Positions 8,097 to 13,988 of a stretch of 19,063 nt of DNA are shown here, in pieces. The stretch's first letter is position 1. The number at the start of each line of letters is the position of its first letter. The translations under genes and the position numbers were made by a program. The notes under the pieces were generated by a model. The model was not told the DNA's origin, did not search any database, and saw only the letters and a program-made list of their open reading frames with translations. Origin of the DNA: Actinomycetes bacterium (GTDB taxonomy: Bacteria > Actinomycetota > Thermoleophilia > Gaiellales > Gaiellaceae); contig JAUXJK010000009.1 of NCBI GenBank assembly GCA_030624785.1, forward strand, positions 1-19,063, written 5' to 3'.

Positions 8097-8786
8097 CTAC
8101 GCCTTCCGCTCGACGTCACCGTAGAGGCTGGCGTCGCTCGGCGCGAGGCCAGCGCCAACGAGTTCGGCTTCGGCGCGTCGCATGCGTGACACGCCGTCTG
8201 CCCCGGCTTCGGAGCCAATATCTACTCTCGCGTCGCTGAGCAGAGATCGCACTCCCTCCCACGTTGACGAAACGCCTTCGCCGGCGATCTCTCTGTTTTT
8301 TCCGACGTGCACGAAATAGGGGGATGCCGGAACCGCGTACTCATCCCAGGCCGCAGAAGAGAGCACAACGCTGACATGCTCCGGGGCCAGCCGCCGCAGT
8401 TTCACCACGCTCTCGAGCTTTCGATCCTTGGCAACCACGACGATCCGTAGCCCGGCCATACCTTCGATTGTGAGGGCCCCAAGTTCTGCCCAGAGGTCAC
8501 GACACACCGAACACCCGCTCGTGAGGAACGCGACAAGTGTCTCGGCGCCCGGCGCGAAGTCGACCCTCACTGCGTCACCATCCAAGCTGAAGCCGTCGAT
8601 GGCTGCCGCCAGGGCGTTGCTGTCTCGCCGCGGAGCCGATTCCTCAACTGGCAACTCCTCGCCGTCGGCATCCGACTCGAGGTTGTGGAGGCGTCTCAAG
8701 ATCTCGGCATGACTCCTCAACAGACCAGCAACAAGGACGAGTACCAGAGCCAGCAAGACGGATACTGCGACGAGGAGCGCTGTCAT
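8097..8786 (-). CDS. MauD-like membrane-anchored thioredoxin-fold protein
   Basis: A 229-residue protein with an N-terminal membrane helix (residues 2-22), a short coiled linker, and a thioredoxin-like domain at about 70-190. The redox motif is Cys92-Ser-Val-Cys95 in LTSGCSVCRDLW, and Pro156 in PASPYF is the expected cis-proline. This matches MauD, the protein needed with MauE to form or isomerise the disulfides of the methylamine dehydrogenase light chain. The domain would face outside the membrane. The gene begins 31 nt after the 24-cysteine protein gene, its likely client. The last 35 residues have no assignable role. MauD is the best fit by context; a general TlpA/ResA-type thioredoxin is the alternative. 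Confidence 0.85.
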   Translation of the reverse strand: MTALLVAVSVLLALVLVLVAGLLRSHAEILRRLHNLESDADGEELPVEESAPRRDSNALAAAIDGFSLDGDAVRVDFAPGAETLVAFLTSGCSVCRDLWAELGALTIEGMAGLRIVVVAKDRKLESVVKLRRLAPEHVSVVLSSAAWDEYAVPASPYFVHVGKNREIAGEGVSSTWEGVRSLLSDARVDIGSEAGADGVSRMRRAEAELVGAGLAPSDASLYGDVERKA

Positions 8787-8817
8787 GGCACGACCACGAT
8801 CGCCGCGGCGGAGGCTT

Positions 8818-9399
8818 TTACAGGCATGGCGCCTCGTGAGAGCACGTTGCGTTATTGACTTTTTCGGTGCAGTCGCAGAAGTCGTACACCGCGCACGGAT
8901 TGACGCACATGATCACGCGACACACCACTTCAGTCGTGCCGCCCTGATCGGTGTTGCACTGCCCGTAGCGAAACGTGGTGCAGCAGGTCTTTCGGTTGCG
9001 ACAGTCATTGTTGGCGCAGCGGCATCCACCGGGGCAGCGGCGACCTGGTCGCCGATTGCAGTCGACGTAGTAGCGAACGCCCTCGTCCGCACAGAGCTTC
9101 GACCCCTTGTAGCTCGTACATTTCCACCACCCCGCGATGTACGAGTACGGAGGGCACGCATTCACTCCGTTATTCATGGTGCAGCAAAACTCGGTCCATC
9201 CATCGCAGCACTTGCTCCGACCCGAGCACTTTGCGCACGTCACGACACCATAGGCTGATTCGGGCTTGACGAGGAACCTGACGGGCGCCACCACGAGTGC
9301 GGATCCTGCCAGCGCTGCCCGGGCCAGAAATCCGTGACGCGACGTCTTGCGCTCAAGCACGCCCGCTGTCAACTCAACGAGACGATCAACCATGGCCAT
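8818..9399 (-). CDS. Exported 24-cysteine protein related to methylamine dehydrogenase light chain (MauA-like), lacking one TTQ tryptophan
   Basis: A 193-residue protein. Residues 18-50 form a Tat-like leader (KTSRHGFLARAALAGSALVVAPVRFL); the second arginine of the usual pair is His. The mature part (from about 51) holds 24 cysteines, an even number that would allow 12 disulfides, against 12 cysteines in classical MauA as I remember it. Spacing such as NACPP, GWWKC, YVDC and GGCRC follows the light-chain pattern. In MauA two tryptophans are crosslinked into tryptophan tryptophylquinone. Here Trp91/Trp92 could match the first, but the place of the second (W before C in classical MauA) is Val159 before Cys160. 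A TTQ cofactor therefore seems impossible. Start is ATG 9399 or ATG 9393, overlapping the end of the MauE-like gene. No MauB gene is in view. Confidence 0.85.
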   Translation of the reverse strand: MAMVDRLVELTAGVLERKTSRHGFLARAALAGSALVVAPVRFLVKPESAYGVVTCAKCSGRSKCCDGWTEFCCTMNNGVNACPPYSYIAGWWKCTSYKGSKLCADEGVRYYVDCNRRPGRRCPGGCRCANNDCRNRKTCCTTFRYGQCNTDQGGTTEVVCRVIMCVNPCAVYDFCDCTEKVNNATCSHEAPCL

Positions 9400-9922
9400 C
9401 CGCCGTGTAGGAGGACGCGAGCACCGGCACGTAGGCCATTGCGAGTGCTGCAGCTGCAACGCCCGCGCTTACGGTGATGAGAAACGGAACACCCAGGAGC
9501 GGCAGCGAACTCAGATACTCGTCGAGTCGCACGGGAGTCGCAAGGGCGGCCGCGCTGGCCGCGCCAACTCCAAGAAGGCCGAGCACAACGTGCACCAGAC
9601 TCGGTGGCGTATCGAGAGAGCCGAGGCACCCGCACGAAGGGAGGTCAGCTCGAGAGGAGAGCAGCCAGCTGGCGATGAGCGCGAAACAGCCGAAGGCAAT
9701 GGCGACAGCGACAGCGACCCAGCGCACGCCAGACACGATTGCCGCCACGCCGAGACCCGCCTCAGCGGCACCGAGGAGTTGAACCCCGCGGATGTCTAGC
9801 GGAAAACCAAGGAACTCAATAACTCGTTGAGCTCCCTGCGGATGACAGACCTTTGCAACACCGGCGACGACCAGTAGACCGGCAGCGACCATGAAGGGTG
9901 CCGAGACAAGATCGAACGACAC
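9386..9922 (-). CDS. MauE/DoxX-like redox-associated membrane protein
   Basis: About 178 residues with four or five membrane helices (roughly 5-25, 45-65, 68-88, 108-128, 145-168). The loop SCGCLG (Cys97 and Cys99) matches the CGCFG signature of MauE-type membrane proteins, which act with MauD in disulfide formation during methylamine dehydrogenase light-chain maturation. Cys26 lies at the end of helix 1. I chose GTG 9922, where the hydrophobic N terminus begins. GTG 9940 or ATG 9892 are possible, and the open frame back to 10066 overlaps the divergent propeller gene. It is the first gene of a five-gene minus-strand operon, and its stop overlaps the start of the 24-cysteine protein gene. Confidence 0.87.
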   Translation of the reverse strand: MSFDLVSAPFMVAAGLLVVAGVAKVCHPQGAQRVIEFLGFPLDIRGVQLLGAAEAGLGVAAIVSGVRWVAVAVAIAFGCFALIASWLLSSRADLPSCGCLGSLDTPPSLVHVVLGLLGVGAASAAALATPVRLDEYLSSLPLLGVPFLITVSAGVAAAALAMAYVPVLASSYTADGHG

Positions 9923-9943
9923 GTATCCAAGAAGGGCCACGCG

Positions 9944-9956
9944 GCCACAGTGTGGC
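9944..9956. promoter_or_regulatory. Possible operator dyad between MauE-like and propeller genes
   Basis: GCCACA-G-TGTGGC is a 6-bp inverted repeat around a single base. It lies in the 62-bp divergent gap between GTG 9922 (minus) and GTG 9985 (plus), 17 bp upstream of the propeller gene's -10 hexamer. Its position suits a shared regulator binding site; nothing else supports that role. Confidence 0.3.
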
Positions 9957-9972
9957 GTCCGGCTCGGACGGC

Positions 9973-9978
9973 TACCGT
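9973..9978 (+). promoter_or_regulatory. Leaderless-type -10 hexamer for the beta-propeller gene
   Basis: TACCGT is followed by exactly 6 nt and then GTG 9985. This is the spacing expected when transcription starts at the start codon. It supports GTG 9985 over the upstream GTGs at 9898 and 9952. Confidence 0.45.
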
Positions 9979-9984
9979 CGTCCG

Positions 9985-11280
9985 GTGCGAAGCCATCGAT
10001 GCTGGTCTGTTGTTGCGGTGCTGGGCGTTCTGGTGCCGCTTGCCCTGGCAGCTGCCGCCGCGGCAAAAGTCCCCGACCGTGGCGGCCTGATCGCGTTCTC
10101 CCGCGCTCCCTCTGGCGGCGACTCCGAGATCGCCACCATCTCGTCCTCGACGGGCCGCGTCAGCATCCTGACGCGCAACCGCAGAACGGATGTCGAGCCC
10201 GCATGGTCACCCAGCGGCGAGAGAATCGCCTTCAGCTCCAATCGGCGGACACCACTCAATTTCGATATCTGGATCATGCGCCTTGACGGCAAGAATCAGC
10301 GCCGCGTCACGGCTAGTACGGCGAACGATGTCGAGCCGACCTGGTCGCCCGACGGAACTCGTGTTGCGTTCTCGAGCGATCGCAAGCGGGGCGACTTCGA
10401 CCTCTGGTCGGTCAACCTCAAAGGAGGCGGCCAAAAGCGGCTGACGTCGAACGAGGGCAACGACATCGACCCAGCGTTTTCTCCGAACGGGCGGAAGCTG
10501 GCATTTGCTTCCGACCACGAGGCCGGGAACTTCAACATCTACCTTCTCGACCTCGCCTCCGGCGAGCAGGTCCGCGTTACCGGTGGTCCCAGCCAGGACT
10601 TCGAGCCGGCTTGGTCTCCAGACGGGAGAACGCTTTCATTTCACCGCTATCCGAAGACAGGCGGCTCGGCCAACGTGCGGTTCATTCAGATCGCCCCAAC
10701 ACGGTCCGGCGCATTTACCCGACGCAGGGGCGACGAATTGGCTCCATCATGGGCGCCCGACGGCAGGCGGGTCGTGTTTCAGTCTCGAGGCGGCTGTACG
10801 TTGACCTGCCCGTTCGATCTGTGGGTACACAACATTGCGCGGGCGCAAAGCAAGCGTCTTACCAGGGGGCGAGCGCGCGATACCCGCCCGGTGTGGCAAC
10901 CATCGCCGAGCGATTTGGGTGTCAGATTGACCCCGACGAACCCCGGACCCGTGCTTGCCGGCAACGAGTTCGCCTACGTCATCGAGGTCGAGAACCACGG
11001 CCCGGGTACCGCATGGTCAGTGTCGATCGAACACCTGCCCGTTCCAGGAGTGGAGCTCGTCTCCGTAACCGCCACCCGCGGTCCGTGCTCCGGCACGGTG
11101 CCAGTCGTGTGCACCGTTGAGCGACTGGGCCCGGGCGGAAAGGCATCCGTCCGTGTAGTGACGCGACCCCTTGAGGGAGGCGTGCTCGAACTGGTCGCGC
11201 GCTCCTCGTCTTTGACATTCGATCAGAGGTCTCGAAACAACGTCCGCCGGGTGCCCGTGGCCGTTGCCGCACCCGAGTAG
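9985..11280 (+). CDS. Secreted six-bladed beta-propeller (PD40/TolB-like) with C-terminal DUF11-like domain
   Basis: A 431-residue protein. Residues 1-28 form a signal peptide (arginines, then a leucine/valine/alanine core ending in an alanine run). Six PD40 blades follow between about 34 and 308, five of them opening with a WSPDG-type motif at residues 74, 120, 165, 210 and 256; the usual TolB-like number is six. Residues 310-428 look like a DUF11/CARDB immunoglobulin-like module (LTPTNPGPVLAGNEFAYVIEVENHGPGTA). There is no C-terminal anchor. It is divergent from the Mau-like operon. The heavy chain of methylamine dehydrogenase is also a beta-propeller, but a seven-bladed one of a different sequence family, so partnership with the MauA-like protein is only a hypothesis. 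Starts at 9898 or 9952 would place extra residues before the signal peptide. Confidence 0.88.
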   Translation: MRSHRCWSVVAVLGVLVPLALAAAAAAKVPDRGGLIAFSRAPSGGDSEIATISSSTGRVSILTRNRRTDVEPAWSPSGERIAFSSNRRTPLNFDIWIMRLDGKNQRRVTASTANDVEPTWSPDGTRVAFSSDRKRGDFDLWSVNLKGGGQKRLTSNEGNDIDPAFSPNGRKLAFASDHEAGNFNIYLLDLASGEQVRVTGGPSQDFEPAWSPDGRTLSFHRYPKTGGSANVRFIQIAPTRSGAFTRRRGDELAPSWAPDGRRVVFQSRGGCTLTCPFDLWVHNIARAQSKRLTRGRARDTRPVWQPSPSDLGVRLTPTNPGPVLAGNEFAYVIEVENHGPGTAWSVSIEHLPVPGVELVSVTATRGPCSGTVPVVCTVERLGPGGKASVRVVTRPLEGGVLELVARSSSLTFDQRSRNNVRRVPVAVAAPE

Positions 11281-11332
11281 ACGATCGACAGACGAATGGC
11301 AGCGACCACACTCTCGGCTGGCGTGACACCGT

Positions 11333-12040
11333 CTACAAGGTCGGCTGAATGAGTCGGTAGCCGACTCCCCACACGTTGACGACGTAGTCGACGGCGGAGT
11401 GCTCAGCGAGCTTTCGCCGTAGACGGCTGGCATGGGAATCGAGTGTGCGGGTTCGACCGAGGCTCCGGAATCCCCATACGCCGCGCAATAGCTCTTCCTT
11501 GGTGAAGACCCGTTCAGGGTCAACCGCCAGAGCAACCAGCAACTCGTATTCCTTGGCGGCCAGCACAACTGATTCACCCTTGACCCGCACCACGCGCGAG
11601 GGCTGGACGATCTCTATCTCACCCACCTCAATACGACCGCTCGGCGAGCACGGGTTAGATCGCCGGATGACGGCCCGCATCCGCGCGAGCAGCTCGTCGT
11701 AGGCGAACGGACGTGATACGAAGTCATCGGCGCCGCGCATCAGACCGCGCACCCGCTCGACTGCATCATCGTTCTCGCCAAGCATGATCAGCGGGACGTC
11801 GCGATTCCAGCGTCGCCCCTCCTCTCCGCTGCGGAGCTGCTTGCATAACTCGAAGCCAGAGCCGGAACTCAAGGTGGTCCCGAGCAACACAACGTCGGGG
11901 TCAGCGGTTTCGGCCAGCTCGAATGCCTCGCGCGTTTCGGCGACGGCGAGAACGGCAAACCCGTCGGCCTCGAGTTGGCGTTCCAGATACGCACGGTCCG
12001 GCGCATCGGTGTCGATTAGAAGTACGGATTCTGTCTGCAT
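11333..12040 (-). CDS. OmpR-family regulator with degenerate (pseudo-) receiver domain
   Basis: A 235-residue protein with a receiver domain (about 5-122) and a winged-helix DNA-binding domain (about 136-233; KEYELLVALAVDPERVFTKEELLRGVWG, then the RTLDSHASRLRRKL recognition helix and GVGYRL wing). The receiver has lost the phosphorylation chemistry. The phospho-acceptor Asp is Gly54 (VVLLGTTL where LLDLML is usual), the switch Thr/Ser is Gly86 (IMLGEN), and the conserved Lys is Arg108 (SRPF). Only Asp10 of the acidic pair at the start is in place (DTD). It therefore probably acts without phosphorylation, and no histidine kinase is nearby. Promoter repeats upstream hint at autoregulation. Target genes are unknown; the divergent propeller gene and the Mau-like operon are the closest candidates. 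Confidence 0.9.
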   Translation of the reverse strand: MQTESVLLIDTDAPDRAYLERQLEADGFAVLAVAETREAFELAETADPDVVLLGTTLSSGSGFELCKQLRSGEEGRRWNRDVPLIMLGENDDAVERVRGLMRGADDFVSRPFAYDELLARMRAVIRRSNPCSPSGRIEVGEIEIVQPSRVVRVKGESVVLAAKEYELLVALAVDPERVFTKEELLRGVWGFRSLGRTRTLDSHASRLRRKLAEHSAVDYVVNVWGVGYRLIQPTL

Positions 12041-12045
12041 GTCTC

Positions 12046-12076
12046 CACGCTAGCGGCGACTATTGCGGCACGCTAG
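12046..12076. repeat. Direct repeat CACGCTAG x2 upstream of the OmpR-type gene
   Basis: CACGCTAG occurs at 12046-12053 and 12069-12076, 23 bp apart (about two helical turns), 6-36 bp before the start codon. OmpR-type proteins bind direct repeats, so this is a possible autoregulatory site. On the minus strand each copy contains TAGCGT, so the -10-like hexamer is duplicated too. Confidence 0.45.
12047..12052 (-). promoter_or_regulatory. Leaderless-type -10 hexamer for the OmpR-type gene
   Basis: On the minus strand TAGCGT is followed by exactly 6 nt (GGAGAC) and then ATG 12040. A GGAG lies 2 nt before the ATG, too close for good ribosome binding, so leaderless expression fits better. The second TAGCGT at 12070-12075 would give a short leader containing the GGAG. 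Confidence 0.4.
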
Positions 12077-12138
12077 ATGTCCTTTTCGTCCGGACCGCAA
12101 CAACTCACCAACAGATCCATTCACACATGTCGTTTGAT

Positions 12139-12185
12139 GGCGCGCCCTCTTTCAACGCGTCTAAACAGAGCAACGACCGCGCGCC
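12139..12185 (-). terminator. Possible stem-loop downstream of the BTAD regulator
   Basis: Inverted repeat GGCGCGC (12139-12145) and GCGCGCC (12179-12185) enclose 33 nt that themselves contain a 4-bp CTCT/AGAG pair (12147-12150 and 12167-12170). It lies just after the BTAD gene stop in the 167-bp gap before the OmpR-type gene. There is no T-run, so termination is unproven. The rest of this gap holds the OmpR-type gene's promoter repeats and nothing else I can recognise. Confidence 0.22.
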
Positions 12186-12207
12186 CCCCAGCTAAGGAAT
12201 CAAAGAG

Positions 12208-12963
12208 CTAGACGTTGCCACCAGCCGCTCGAACCGCTGCCGTCGTCTGTGCCGAGGGTTCTACCCCAAGCGCGCCAAGCTCCTCCCGGCATCGCACAAA
12301 GACTCGCTGTGCCGAGGCGGCGTCTCCCGCGGCACCATGCAGCTCGATCAAGCGGCGGTAGCCGCGTTCGCGCAGTCGGTCGACACGCGTCAACTCCTCC
12401 GCGGCGCTGACGGCTTGTCCCACTTCACCCCGAGCGTCCCAGACTCCGACGAGGACATCAAGAGCGCGATAGTGGAGATCCACGATCGCCTCACGCTTCG
12501 CCACGACCCAGTCGCTGTAAACACCGGCCAGGAATGGGCGCCGAGCGATTGAGGTTCCGATCGCGGCATTCGCCCACGCTGTCGGGATGTCCTCATGCCT
12601 GAGCGCCCCCTCAGCCGCGTCCACCGCCGTGGTGCACTGTTCAACATCAACCTCGAGATCGCCCAGACGCCTCAATTCAAATGCGCCAGAGCCTGAGACA
12701 AGGGCTGCGCGTCCATCCACGCCTGAACATGCCAGTGCCGCTCTCAGCTTGCTGATGATTGAATTGAGCGCCTTGTCCCAACCTGCAGGCAAGCTTGTCT
12801 CTCCCCAGACTGTGTTGGCGAGCGCGTCTCGAGAGATCGGTCCACGCGCCATGACCAGCGACGCGAGCGCCACGCGCCCCTGGACACCCGGAAGCTCGCC
12901 CTCATCGACAATGCCTTTCGGCCCTTCGATCGCAAGCCGTCCGGTCAGATAGATCCGCGCCAT
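12208..12963 (-). CDS. SARP-like transcriptional regulator (winged helix plus BTAD domain)
   Basis: A 251-residue regulator with an N-terminal winged-helix DNA-binding region (about 1-95; starts ARIYLTGRLAIEG, with RVALASLVMARGPISRDALANTVWG and a recognition helix around ALNSIISKLRAAL). A bacterial transcriptional activator domain of TPR-like helices follows (about 98-245; FLAGVYSDWVVAKREAIVDLHYRALDVL, RGYRRLIELHGAAGD, RVFVRCREELGALGVEPSAQT). It has no ATPase or sensor module, so it resembles small SARP regulators. ATG 12963 has GGAGGA 4 nt upstream; the open frame to 13122 lacks domain content and crosses the divergent DUF1059 gene. It may control its divergent neighbour, the hydantoinase operon or itself. 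Confidence 0.9.
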   Translation of the reverse strand: MARIYLTGRLAIEGPKGIVDEGELPGVQGRVALASLVMARGPISRDALANTVWGETSLPAGWDKALNSIISKLRAALACSGVDGRAALVSGSGAFELRRLGDLEVDVEQCTTAVDAAEGALRHEDIPTAWANAAIGTSIARRPFLAGVYSDWVVAKREAIVDLHYRALDVLVGVWDARGEVGQAVSAAEELTRVDRLRERGYRRLIELHGAAGDAASAQRVFVRCREELGALGVEPSAQTTAAVRAAGGNV

Positions 12964-12965
12964 GC

Positions 12966-12988
12966 TTCCTCCACGTTTCCTCCAACGT
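12966..12988. repeat. Direct repeat TTCCTCCACGT / TTCCTCCAACGT in the BTAD gene leader
   Basis: Two near-identical copies at 12966-12976 and 12977-12988 lie 11 bp apart. On the minus strand the copy nearest the gene supplies the GGAGGA ribosome-binding site. SARP proteins bind direct repeats spaced about one helical turn, so an autoregulatory site is possible, but a simple duplication of the ribosome-binding site explains it as well. Confidence 0.35.
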
Positions 12989-12996
12989 CCGGTGAC

Positions 12997-13010
12997 TACG
13001 GTTGTACGGT
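12997..13010 (+). promoter_or_regulatory. Duplicated TACGGT, possible -10 for the DUF1059 gene
   Basis: TACGGT occurs at 12997-13002 and 13005-13010. The second copy would start a transcript with a leader of roughly 13 nt carrying the strong AGGAGG. No -35 hexamer is evident. Confidence 0.25.
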
Positions 13011-13018
13011 AGGCGAGC

Positions 13019-13024
13019 AGGAGG
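13019..13024 (+). promoter_or_regulatory. Strong ribosome-binding site of the DUF1059 gene
   Basis: AGGAGG lies 5 nt before ATG 13030. It is one of the best Shine-Dalgarno matches in the window and fixes the start of this small gene. Confidence 0.8.
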
Positions 13025-13029
13025 AAGAG

Positions 13030-13188
13030 ATGAGCAATCAGAAGAAGATCATCGAATGTCCGTGCGGCGTCATTCTTGAAGGACAGAGCGACGATGCCGT
13101 CGTCGCCGCGGCGATGTCCCACGCCTCAGAGGTGCACGACATGGACCTCACCCGCGATCAGGCACTGGAGATGGCCCGACCGGCGTAG
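13030..13188 (+). CDS. DUF1059 small protein
   Basis: A 52-residue protein with the DUF1059 pattern: a CPCG motif near the N terminus (residues 10-13, ECPCGVIL), an acidic DDAVVAAAMSHASEVHDMD helix ending in histidines, and a C-terminal DQALEMARPA. Such small proteins are widespread in actinobacteria and proteobacteria; the two cysteines and two histidines (His31, His36) suggest a metal-binding fold, which is inferred, not shown. The start is fixed by AGGAGG 5 nt upstream. The gene is divergent from the BTAD regulator, and its last 63 bp overlap the tail of the racemase frame on the opposite strand. Function unknown. Confidence 0.88.
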   Translation: MSNQKKIIECPCGVILEGQSDDAVVAAAMSHASEVHDMDLTRDQALEMARPA

Positions 13189-13986
13189 GCGACGAGAGCC
13201 CGTCGCGTTGAGGATCCCGGCGCGGCGGGCGGCAAACCTATCGCGCTTTCCCTCTGCCGGCTGCCCGGCGCGATCGACCCTCGGGCGAAACTCTTTCGGT
13301 TCGGGTTCTTTGAATGCTGCGACCCGGCTGGTCTGAAGACCGTAGTCCAGAACTCCCTCCAGCATCTTCACCGCGCAGGCGACACCATCGAGTACGGGTA
13401 CTCCAACCTGTGGTTCAACAGCCTTGTCGAGCGGGCCCATTCCCGCGCAGCCGAGGCAGATCGCCTCCGCGCCATCCTTAGCGACGGCCTCTCTCGAGGC
13501 CTTGACGATCTCTCTCTCGGCCGACGTTGGATCCTGCTCGATCTCGAGAACTGTGAGCGGCGTCGGACGCACCGAGGCGCACCGTGCCTCGAGCCCGTGC
13601 AGCCGAACCATGTCTTCGAGCAGTGGCACAGCTCGCGGCAGTACCGTCACGATCGAGAATCTGTGGCCGACCGTGCAGGCCATCAGCATCGAGGCTTCGG
13701 CAATGCCCACAACGGGCACGGGAGACACCTCACGCGCCGCGAACAGACCGGGATCGCCGTAGCAAGCGATGATCACGCCGTCGTAGTCGGCGGCCCGTTC
13801 CTTGATCGTCTCAACGGTGGCAGCCGCCGCAACATACTCCTCGTAGTGGCCCTCGATCGAAGCTGGGCCCCATTCTGGCGAGAGCTCGTCGATCACGGTT
13901 CCTTCGCGTGCATAGCGACGAGCCTGGACACCAATGTCCTCGGTCATCGCCTGTGTCGTATTCGGGTTGACTACGAGAAAACGCAT
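13126..13986 (-). CDS. Asp/Glu/hydantoin racemase family protein with unusual C-terminal tail
   Basis: A 286-residue member of the Asp/Glu/hydantoin racemase family, which inverts the stereocentre of amino acids or 5-substituted hydantoins using two cysteines. Cys75 (IIACYGDPG) and Cys180 (LGCAGM) occupy the catalytic positions; characterised hydantoin racemases use cysteines at nearly the same numbers. The N-terminal VVNPNTT is also typical. ATG 13986 sits 7 nt after GGAGG; ATG 13992 overlaps the hyuB stop (ATGA) but has no room for a ribosome-binding site. The family core ends near residue 235. About 50 basic residues follow without family similarity, and the last 63 bp run antisense through the DUF1059 gene, suggesting loss of an original stop. 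It is the third gene of the hyuA-hyuB operon and probably feeds or draws from that pathway. Confidence 0.88.
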   Translation of the reverse strand: MRFLVVNPNTTQAMTEDIGVQARRYAREGTVIDELSPEWGPASIEGHYEEYVAAAATVETIKERAADYDGVIIACYGDPGLFAAREVSPVPVVGIAEASMLMACTVGHRFSIVTVLPRAVPLLEDMVRLHGLEARCASVRPTPLTVLEIEQDPTSAEREIVKASREAVAKDGAEAICLGCAGMGPLDKAVEPQVGVPVLDGVACAVKMLEGVLDYGLQTSRVAAFKEPEPKEFRPRVDRAGQPAEGKRDRFAARRAGILNATGSRRLRRSGHLQCLIAGEVHVVHL

Positions 13987-13988
13987 TT

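Noticed and set aside
8023..8110. Short hydrophobic peptide between the MauD-like and membrane-protein genes (ends ATSPLVWIGVSLAAIGAARSTWSP)
   Set aside because: It looks like a membrane segment, but has no ATG/GTG start with a ribosome-binding site in frame and is very short.
8818..10066. True methylamine dehydrogenase operon
   Set aside because: No MauB heavy chain, MauG or amicyanin gene is in view, and the second TTQ tryptophan position appears to be Val, so a working TTQ enzyme is unlikely.
12127..12195. 22-codon plus-strand frame MSFDGAP... in the gap between the two regulator genes
   Set aside because: No ribosome-binding site or -10 hexamer at useful spacing, and no similarity to anything known.
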